A DNA stretch of 64,000 nucleotides from Leptospira andrefontaineae (GTDB lineage: Bacteria > Spirochaetota > Leptospiria > Leptospirales > Leptospiraceae), in the NCBI RefSeq assembly GCF_004770105.1, contig NZ_RQEY01000005.1, positions 124,001 through 188,000 on the forward strand. The letters are read 5' to 3'. Position 1 is the stretch's first letter. Every line of letters begins with the position of its first letter. A program made the translations under genes and the position numbers. Of this stretch, positions 43,496-53,800 are shown one piece after another. The notes beneath the pieces were generated by a model, which was given only the letters and a program-made list of their open reading frames with translations, had not been told where the DNA came from and ran no database searches.

Positions 43496-44077
43496 ATGGG
43501 GACATTGGTTGAGAGTATGTTGAGACGTTATTTGGTATTATTTTTATTCGTTCTCATTTCTTTCTCCTCCGATTTAGGAGCTGCTCCTTCTAGATTTACG
43601 GATAACGGAGATGGTACGCTCACCGATAAAATTACGAATTTGATCTGGCAGAAATGTACGGCGGGAGTGGGCTCGAAAGATGCAAGCACTCCTCCTGTTT
43701 CTACTTGCGGTGCTGGAAATATAAGCGGAAGCGATACTAACGGTGCTCCTTCTACCTTTACTTGGAAGGAGGCGTTGGCCTATTGCAATGGGACCGGTAC
43801 AGTAAAACCTCCTGCTTTGACGGGCAGTTTTGCGGGTAAAACATGGAGACTTCCTAATATTCGAGAATTATTAAGCATTGTGGATCGATCCGTTTATAAT
43901 CCTTCCTTAGATACAAGTTCTTTCGTCATTGGAACGGGGAGCCCGGATTTTTTCTGGTCTTCTACCACCTCTTATAACCAGCTTTCCGCGGCCTGGACTG
44001 TTAATTTTTACTACGGTTATTCGTATTATAATGCTCAGAAGGTCTCCGCTTATTACGTGAGATGCGTGACTCAGTAG
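43496..44077 (+). CDS. Small secreted DUF1566 protein
   Basis: A 193-residue protein consisting of a signal peptide (cleavage probably near GAA) and a single DUF1566 domain. It begins with RFTDNGDGTLTDKITNLIWQ and contains TWRLPNIRELLSIVD, FWSSTT and a VRCVTQ end. There is no lipobox, so it is predicted to be periplasmic or released. The ATG at 43496 has a GAGG 9 nt upstream. An in-frame GTG at 43466 would overlap the previous gene and lacks support. Third member of a coupled DUF1566 series. Confidence 0.8.
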   Translation: MGTLVESMLRRYLVLFLFVLISFSSDLGAAPSRFTDNGDGTLTDKITNLIWQKCTAGVGSKDASTPPVSTCGAGNISGSDTNGAPSTFTWKEALAYCNGTGTVKPPALTGSFAGKTWRLPNIRELLSIVDRSVYNPSLDTSSFVIGTGSPDFFWSSTTSYNQLSAAWTVNFYYGYSYYNAQKVSAYYVRCVTQ

Positions 44078-44090
44078 GAGATTATTGTAG

Positions 44091-44756
44091 ATGATAAGAT
44101 CGATAAATACACATAGGGCAATCAATTCCGTCTGTAGAATCCATTATGTATTCGTGTTATTTGTTTTCGTTTTTGCAGTTTTTATTTTAGAGAATCGTTT
44201 TAAGAAAAAACCCGAAATGGGATCGTCCTTCACTTCTGTTGCTTCTTGGGAAACTACAGAAAATTTCCATATCGGTTCGGAATTTAGTCCAGCTAGTTCT
44301 TCGGAGTCGGTTTCCTATTCGAATGTTCCTAACGATCTTTTTAGTCTAGGATTTGAACCTTTGGAGAAGGAAGACTTCGAGTTGGAAGTCTATTTGGATC
44401 GTATCCAGTATTTCTATAATCTATCTCAGATACATGAATTTTATTTTGCCGTATCTACTTCTTACGCCGATGGTAATCGATCCAAGAGCCAGGATTATTC
44501 TGAAAAAAGAAAAGATGAGCCTGTGGCGAATTTTCCGACCTGGAGACTGCTCTCAAAAATCAGCTTTAATTTTTCATTTTCAAATAGAGAGCAAAATCGA
44601 TTCGGACTATCCTGCTTTTCTCATACTTTCTTAGGCTTTGAGGATCAGATCGGATTTTGCTATCCGAAATATTCTCAGATCGCGTTAACCAAAAATAAAA
44701 AATTATCCCGCTATCTTGCACGTTTACATCATTCAGATCCGGAGGAAATCGCTTAA
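44091..44756 (+). CDS. Membrane-anchored protein of unknown function
   Basis: A 221-residue protein with one N-terminal membrane segment (about residues 20-40, YVFVLFVFVFAVFI). A hydrophilic region rich in Ser, Phe and acidic residues follows. No family is recognised. It sits 13 nt after the DUF1566 gene and 127 nt before the giant toxin gene, so it could belong to either unit. Its coding status rests on frame length and position only. Confidence 0.5.
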   Translation: MIRSINTHRAINSVCRIHYVFVLFVFVFAVFILENRFKKKPEMGSSFTSVASWETTENFHIGSEFSPASSSESVSYSNVPNDLFSLGFEPLEKEDFELEVYLDRIQYFYNLSQIHEFYFAVSTSYADGNRSKSQDYSEKRKDEPVANFPTWRLLSKISFNFSFSNREQNRFGLSCFSHTFLGFEDQIGFCYPKYSQIALTKNKKLSRYLARLHHSDPEEIA

Positions 44757-44883
44757 TGTCGTATTCTTACTTACTCACTTCTTCTCATGCGAAGTCGCTA
44801 AGCCGAAACGGTTTTCCTACTGCGTCTTCCGGATCCCAGTTCTCATTTTTCTTTCTCACCCTTTTTGCCGGAGTTCAATCGTT

Positions 44884-47800
44884 ATGAGTAGATATATTCA
44901 AAAAACTAAATATATTCTTCTACTTTTTCTTCTTTTTATAGGTCTGGATCGCTCCTTTCCTCAAAGCGTTACTGTTCCTACTTTAAACGCTCCAGTCTTT
45001 AACGGAACTTCTCTGGACCAAACTTTTGTTTTGGCGGATAAGATGCAGTCCATAAGCAATTGGGATGCTTTTGTTTTCCAGAGTTTGGGTGTTTTGCAGT
45101 CCCAATGGGAAATCCAACTACAGATGCAGATCACTCAGATGGTGAATTCGATCGATACAAGCGATCATTACGCAACTGTCGCAGATTACCAAAGTTATGT
45201 GTATGATTCTCTCCAAGGGCAAGCGAATGAACTTCTTTTAGAATGGCAGCAGGCTGCAGAGTTAGAGATCACTCAAGAAAGAAGTAAGTATTTAGGAGAT
45301 GTATTCGGGGAAAATAGTGCTTCTACCCAAGCAGCGATGGATTCTTTTTCCACCCAATGGGAACAGTTTGTAAACGGACAAGGTATGGATTTGAATCAAG
45401 GAGGTTCGAATAACCAGGCTTCTCTAAACGGTGCTCAACAAAATTTGGAGAATATGGAAACACAATGGTGGAACCAATTCAATTATAATATCCAAAACGG
45501 TCTTTGGACGTACCAACAAGCACTTCAAAACCTTACGCAAAGTTATCAGAATATTTTAAACCAGATCAACCAAACCGAGAGTCAATACCAAGCTTACTTG
45601 GCTATGGTGCAACAAACAGAAGCGAATGTAAAAGATCAGATCCAATCTAGTTTGGATGGTTACCAGACTTATCTGAACGATAACGATCTATTTTGGAATT
45701 CGATCAATGTAGTCTATGATAATGATGTGAATTCCTATGTGATCGCAGCCTGCGCCTCGGGCCATGTTTGTAATACATATGAATACGATAAGGCAACGGG
45801 ACAGTTTTTCAGCCAGGGTGCTTGCCCTCTAGGCCAATCTTGCGTTAGCGTTCTATATGATACGACAGACAAAAAGTATTTAGAAGCAAGTTGCCCAACA
45901 GGTCACACTTGCGACGGAGAAGAAAAAGAAAACATTTCTATCCGTACTGGTTTGAATGCGGATGGTAAGGCTTTCCAAACTGCGATCAATAATGTAATAG
46001 GTGCATTACAGACAGGTTATACTATGCCTGCGATCTTTGATTCCACAAGCGGGACAATGCTCAATTATAATATTGGCTGTCTGAACGGAGATACTTGCGT
46101 TAAGGGCTGGTATGATTCCAGCACGAGTAGTTTTACCACAGGGACTTGCAGTAATACTTCGACTTGTTATAGTGCTGTTGTGAATACAAGTGGCAGTTCT
46201 CTTACTGGAACTTATTTTGCTACCACCTGTAATGTAGGAGATACATCTTGTGTGGTTTGTGCAAGCGGTCATTCTTGCAAGGTACAGACAATGGATGCTA
46301 CTTTGTTATATGCATCCAATCAGATGATGAATTTCTTAAATAACGAGTTAGGCGTGGTTCAGACCGGTCTACAAAATTTGATCAATGGAGGGAATGGAAG
46401 TGGGCAGATCCATGCCGGATCAAGTGAATACCAGGATCGTTGTTTGGGTGTTACCGCTTTTTATAGTGCGGATTGTGGCAATTTTGCAACTCCTACGGCC
46501 GGCTCCTCAATTGCAGTCAGTATGGCCGATTATAATGACTCAGCTAATACGACTGGTATGGCCGGTCTTTCGAAAATGATCGCAAACTATATCGACGGAA
46601 GCGTTTCTCAAATCGACCTAGTCAATTGGATCATGTCTGCTTATTCAGACAGTTTGCTTACCGGAAAGGACAGTGGTTTTTTTGCGATGCTTGGGCTAAA
46701 TCCAGGCACTACCATCTCGAGCATTGCGGATGCAGACTTGGTCGCATTTAACGATGAGAATTATACTTTCGATGGTTGGGCTGGGGACTGGTCGAACGAT
46801 TATTGTCATTATTGGGGAGGTTGCTCTTGGATTTATGATACGAATCAGAGCTATTCGGAAGCAAGAGCGGATTTTGCCAAATACCATGCAGACGTGTTCC
46901 TTTGGTGGGGAGGTGTTCCTGTAGGAGGAGTATTAGGTGTAGAACAAATCCAGGATCATCTATGGATCGATTTGACTCTCAATACTCAGAATAATAACTC
47001 AAGTGCAAACGTAACCACTTACCAAGATCTGGTTTTGCAATTGCAATCTTTCCAATACGATTGGACCCAGAACGTTATGCCTTCTATCACGAATTGGGTG
47101 GCTCAGGTCGCGAACTACCAGGCTCAGTATGATAATTGGCAGATTGAAAAAGCAGCAGCAATCGCAGAAGCTCAATCCACTTACAGCCAAGGTGTGAGCG
47201 ATCTACAATCACAAGAATCTGCTTGGATGGCTTCTATGAACGCTGTCCAGAACTCTGCAGAAAAAGCGTTTAACGCTGCAGAGAACGCTCTCAGGGATGC
47301 GAAAGGCCAAAGCAATTACGATACGTTGTATGCTCAGATCATGGCAGGTTTGAACCAGGGTAAAGGCGGTTTGAATGCCAACTCGGAGGCTTCCGCGGAT
47401 TTGGCATCGTATACGGAGAGCCTTGCGAACTTATCCAAAGGATTAAATGATAAATCTTCGAGTGGTGTTCCGGACTCAACCTTACTCAGCAATTTTGCAA
47501 ATAGCTTTTCGAATTTAGTCGCTGGAGCTTCTAATCTTTCTCTTCTTTCCGCTACGAATAATAGCGTAATGGATAGCACTGCGAATTATATGATAGGCAT
47601 TGCTGATTCTATGAGAAATGAAAAGACGTTCAAACAGAACGGAGTTGGAAATTTATTAGAAGCGTATCATATCCAGACAAAAGAGGTCAAAGGGGAATCT
47701 TACGTATTAGATCATGGGCAAAGGATTGCGATGTTAGATGATCACGGGAACCAAAAGAAGGATGGAGAAGGAAATTTAGTTTATAAAACTGTTAGTGATT

Positions 47801-50800
47801 GGCTCCAGGAAAAATGTGGGGATGATCTAAGCAATGATGCTTGTTCCAAGTTTGTAGAGAATAAGTATAGCGAGGTAACGGTAAACGCAGACGGATCAAT
47901 CTCTGCTACTACAAAGGCATATACAGGCAAAAACCATTTAAGAGCAGGAGGAGATGCCACCAATTATAACGACTATGTATTCGATACAGAGAATAAAGTC
48001 GTTACAGTCAATGCACCTAAACGTGCTCTGATGGGAAGAGGGATTTCCAGTTTAGGAAATGTATTCGATGCAGAAAATAACGGTGTAGGAGATTATATCA
48101 GTTCTAGCTTTGGAAATATAAATAGCTATTTATCCAATTCTAAAACTTCCGTTAATCTATTCTCAGAAGTTAGTGCATTCAATTTACGTAATAGTTCACT
48201 TTCTAATATGGCTTCTAATTCTGCTATGAGCCAGGTCAAGGTCGCCAATATGGTCGTAGACTATGTAAAAAGTGTACTACTTGGAGGAGTGGGCACAGGG
48301 GAATGGGTGGCAGGCCAAGTAAACCAAGCGGTTCAAGACGTGTATGCTTCTGCTTTAGTAAAAGTATTCGATCTGGATCCACAAACGGCATCATTCGTTG
48401 CCGGTATGTATATGACAAACCAAGCGGCCCACCAAGCAAGACATGAGATGAACACTCAGTATGGCGGGCATGGTTGGCTTCTGCATAAGTATGAAGACTT
48501 GGTCGATAATATGGGCGTGATCGGAGATTATATTAAGTATAGTAATCCGATTGGTTGGGGATTTGAAGCCGTAACCCTAGCGGATAAAACTCATAACGCG
48601 GATAATTTGAAAGCACTCGATGCTTGGCATAATTTCAAATACAATGTAGCTAGTTTCGGGATCCAAAAATACGGACAAGAACACGGATGGGATGCAAACC
48701 AAACTGCGATGGCAGGCCAGTTCGTTGCAGATTACATGAAGATGAAGGATGCGAAGCATGCATTGGGAATTGATGGTGCTGCATTCTCTCTAAATTCATT
48801 AAACGGTTTGAATAAGTTGCTTGGCAGTTATGTGGACGGCTGGGTTACAGAGGGCGCAGGAGGGATCCTTTCTGGACTAGCTCATCTAGGTGGTGATCTA
48901 GGCATCGTGGGGGAAAGTGCAGAAAGAAATTTTAACAAAGATCTGCGCTATGCGATTAACGATATCAAACTAAAAGATATTAAAGATGCGATCCATCAAT
49001 GGAAAAACGACCAACCACAAATCGCGAGAGAGATGATCAAACTCTACGGAGACTCCCAAGGTTGGAGCGATGCAGAGAAGAACATGTGGGCAGATCTGTA
49101 TGGTAACTATGTAGCCAGAGAGCAAGCAGAGAACGATCTACATGCAAGGAATGGATTTGTTGTCACTTGGGTGGACGATAGATTGTTCAGCGGAGGGATA
49201 ACCTCTCTAATCGGCAAAGGAATCAGAGGACTCACAACAGCAGTAGCAGACGTAGGTAGAGATTGGGGACTGAGTAGCGAAGAGTTTACGGACAGCGTAT
49301 ACAAACAATCGAAAGACTGGTCGAATGATATATCCGGTGCGGACATCAAGGCTCGGATGCAAACGGGAGCAATCAATAAGGCTTCTGTCCAAACGGATCT
49401 GAGAGATAAATTATTCGATTGGATCGGTGATCAATTGTCTCCTCAGTTCGCTGGACTAGACGGACACTCTATTGGACTATTACTAAAACATCAAATAGAT
49501 ACAAGAGAAGCACATAAGGCAGCAAGAGAACAAAGATTACAGGATGCACAGCTAATCGGACAAGTTGCAGCAGCAGCGGCTCTTGCTTATTTTGCCGGGC
49601 CAGCAGGAGCAAAAGCAGCAGGAGAGTTATTTGCCGCTATAGGACTTGAGGGTACAGCAGTCGCAACATACGCTGCTGGGACGTATACTACAGCAGTAGC
49701 CGGAATGAATGTCTCTATAACGGGAGCTCAGATAATGGTAGCAGCAACGAGTGCAGTTGCTCAAGGTATATTAGGTTTCCAAACCGGTGGAGATAATGGA
49801 GCTGTAGCGGGTATATTAAATGCAGCGATTTCTGCCCTTACTGTAGGAACTAAAACTCCACTTACAGGCTATGTGAGTTGGACCAAACATCAGAATGCAA
49901 ATCTATTAACCGGCCAACAAGAAGTAAAAGGAGGCTGGGGAGGCGGCGTAACGTATAATGGAGGCGTTGTAAAAGATTTAGCAGGAGTGATCGGAGCGAA
50001 CAGTGGAGGGATCGGCTTATCTTTTAATCCAGGAAGTGGCTTATCAATCGATGCAAATGTCGGATTTAGCAATAATTTGGGCGTAGGCTTAAGTTATAAT
50101 ACTTCAGATGGAAATTACACTGCTAGCGGACAATATAATATAAAAGTTGCGGATAAACAAAGTCTGACCCTCAGCATGTCAGCGAGTAAGACAGGTCAAG
50201 CAAGTGCCGGAGTAGGATATAACTACGGTGGGCATGAAAACGTATCGCCACTCTTAAAGGGAACAGGCGGAAGTATCACCTTCTCTAACGACGGAAGCGT
50301 CGGAGTTTCAGGACAAATTATAGGAGCAACTATAGGCTCAATTGCATATAACACAGAAACTCGCCAATGGGGCAAATTAGCACTCAACCAAAACTTCCAA
50401 TATGAATTCAACCAGGGTTGGGCAGCGGATAACGCGGCGAACAATGAACAAGAGTCAAGCCGCAAGATAGCAGAAGTAGAAGGTAGGACACTTGTCAAAG
50501 ATGGAAAACTTTCCCAACAACAATATGATGATTTAATAGCCAAAGATCCGGGAGCACTCAGAGAGAAGTTCGCAGATTATAGCCATACAATCGGTAAAGA
50601 TGACCTTGCAAAACTTGTCCAGACGATGGATGGAGTTGCGACGGAGATGGGCTATAAATTCAAAGCAACGAACGATTCCTCCGACGGAGCAGAAGGATTC
50701 TTTAAAAAGCTCGCAGGCTCGGTGAAACAATCGTTTGGAATAGCAGACGATGGAATTGCAGCAATAGACAAGGATGGGAATTTCAAATACTCAGTCTGCT

Positions 50801-53800
50801 TTGAAGGAGATACATTAATCTCCACAAGAGATGGGATGAAACGCATCTCCGAGATCAAGATCGGAGACTACGTAAAATCTTTAAACGAAGAGACTGGGGA
50901 AGTTACTTATAAGAAAGTATTACGCACTTACCAGAGAGAAGTATCTCAGGTTTACAAAGTTACATACGAAAACGGAACGAGTGTAACAGCTACAGGAGAA
51001 CATCCGTTTAGAGTAATAAACGGTGAAGATAGAAGAGTTTCTTTCGAGAATAGCGACATAGATACAGGAAGGAACAGCTCTTGGGTGAAAGCGGGAAGCT
51101 TAACTACAAAAGATAGAAGTGTAACGCTTGCAAGCATCCAGAATGCGGAACGTAAAAACTCATCTAATAGACAATTTATGCAAGCTGGGATTTCACTGGC
51201 AGCGGTTGTAAATCGCTCTCAAGCTGCATGGGATGACGTAGAGAAAGGAACATTAGGAATCCGGAAAGTAGAAGTTATCGAGAAAAAAGAGAAAGTATAT
51301 AACCTGGAAGTAGAAGAGAATCATACTTATTTTGTAAGTAAGGATGCTGTTTTAGTACATAACCAGTGCTTTAAGGATGCTCTTACCGGCCAATGGAACT
51401 TAGGGGATAAGGAAAGACTCTTTGTAAATACCGGAATTTGGGAAAATGGGACGAACGGAAAAGGTTTATCTTCCGGTTCAACACTGCCTGAGATACGTGT
51501 AGCTGCAAACCGTAATAAACCAACACCTGAACTGGATGGTTGGGCAAATGATACCTTAAAGAATGCGAACAACTCTAAATATATGAAGATCGTTTCGTCG
51601 CCAGAATATAAAGAGGCAGAAAACCAAAGAAATAATACAGTAACCAGACACGGAAACCTACTTCGTTGGAAAGAAGAAATGAAAGGGATCTTGAAGCTCG
51701 TAGAATTGGGTTCCAGACGCCCTCAATCGTTAGATGAAGCCAATGATTATATCACTCTAAAGAAATTCGCAGAGAAAGAGATCCGAGAAACAGATAAGAA
51801 GTTAATAGATGCTCGCAAACAATTTGATGAGGCGAATCGTAAAGTAGCAGAAAAAGCGAAAGAACTATCAGATAGAGAAGATAGAAGAATAGCTTCTGCT
51901 AATCCGATTGATAAACTTGCAGGGAAAGATATTAAGTTTAAGGATATCGGAGTTGCCAATATATTCGATGATCCAAATAAACAAGTCCCGAATACGAATG
52001 TAAAACTTAAGCCAGACGGAGCCGTTGAAGATAAGGCATTACAAGTTACTGCGAAAGGCAAACAAGTCGCTTCTAAGGAAGCAGATAAGATTCGCAAGGG
52101 TGAGGATGAATCTACACGGGAAATCGTTTTAAATAATAATCGTTATAAGCGAAGAATAGACGATAAGACCGGCGAAGCAGTATACGAGAGAGAATACGAT
52201 AAGGGTGTTAAAGAAGAGATTCGAATAAATAATAAGAACCAAGTAGAGCAGAAGTTAAGTTGGAACTCTTTACTTGGGTATGGTCCTGAAGAGAGTAAGA
52301 TAACTGTATTTGAGCCAAGTGGAAAAGTAGTAGATACTTCAGGAAAGGATAAAACCGAGAAAGTAGCGGCTGTCAAGAAAGCAGAAGAGAAACGACCTAC
52401 TAAAGAGGAACTTGCAAGACTTAATGAGGAATTGAATTCAGATAAACACCTGAATGAAAACGAAAATAATGAAGTAGCTGATCTAAAAAGAAAGCTCCAA
52501 GTTGTTGCAGGTAAAGATAGACAGAAGATAACGGAAGAGATTCGTGAGAAGCGTATTCGGGCTTATGTAAGAGACAACAAGCTTGCAGAAGATCTTTCCG
52601 AGGTAAACCAAAAGGATCTGACAGATAATTTACGTAAAATTGCAAGTGGTGCAAAAGATTCTAATGAAGCTGGTGAGAAGGCCTCAAACCTATTGCAGGC
52701 AGCAGCAGGTGGTCCGACCGATGATAGCTTCCCGAACAGAGGAAATCTCAGCAAAGAGATAAGCCGAACTTGGAAAAAGACAAAGAATCAGATCAGAACT
52801 GCTTTGGATGAAAGAAGAGTTCGCGAACAGAAGGAGAATACCAAATTCGAATTTGATGAGAAAGGCAATTTCCGGATAGTAACACCGAAGCAAGAGCCAG
52901 AATACATCGGATTTGATTCCGTATCTGAGATACTGGATTATAACAAGTCGAACCAGAGCCATACAAAATATACGGATATGAGTAGTGGTAAGGGAGGAGT
53001 AGCGGAGCAACTCCATGATGATGTAGATCTATTCAGATTCAATAAGGAAACGAAGTATTATTATCAAGAAGAGTTAGATGCTGCCACTCAGAATAAAGAT
53101 ACTCTTACAAAGTCGATTAATGCAGTAGAAACTGCTAATAAGGGTTTGAAAACGGATATATCCAAGCTTAAGGAACAGATATCGTCACTGAAGAGAGATA
53201 AGAAATCAGATCCGAATGAGCTTTCACAAAAGCAATCTACTTTAAAAATTAAAGAGGGTATCTTGAAACAGAATCAAGATTCCGTCTCTAATGCACAAAA
53301 AGAACTAGACAAGACTAAGAAGTTAGTGAATTACTTCGAAGGCAAAAAGGCGATATTTGAAGAATCGAAAGATTGGTTGATGTCTGACGATAAGAATGTC
53401 CAGCAAGTGACAGCAGGAGTCACCAGCGGAATTTGCTATGGTCTCGCGGATTACAAGCTTTTACAGTCAAACGGGTTGGTAAAAGAATCATTCGGTGAAT
53501 GGTATAGAGATCAGGTAAGAAAAGGAAACCTGAAAAAAGGTGGAACTCAGGCTGGGGGTTATGGGGTATTCGTGGGAGCCCAGGAAGATGGTGATGATGG
53601 ATTGTTTGGTGGATATGAATCAGTGCGGATTCCGGACGAAGGTAAAGATGCTGATCTTACCGGAGAGCTGAAACGATCTATGGATTATGATAAGGTGATA
53701 GATCGTTTGAAAGCCGAAGGAGTTAAATCGTTTAAGGTTTGGATTGATAAGACTGATTATCAGGGCTACGGTACTGACCTAAATACAGACAGAACTGGCC

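Noticed and set aside
37387..44077. Diversity-generating retroelement with DUF1566 variable proteins
   Set aside because: No reverse transcriptase, Avd gene or template repeat is seen nearby; kept only as something to check genome-wide.
44716..44883. Longer N-terminus of the giant toxin from an ATG at 44716
   Set aside because: It overlaps the preceding gene in another frame and puts 56 extra residues before a clear signal peptide; the ATG at 44884 has a GGAG upstream.
50797..51369. HINT domain as a splicing intein
   Set aside because: HN is followed by Gln rather than directly by Cys, Ser or Thr, and the host is a toxin-like protein; cleavage without ligation fits better.
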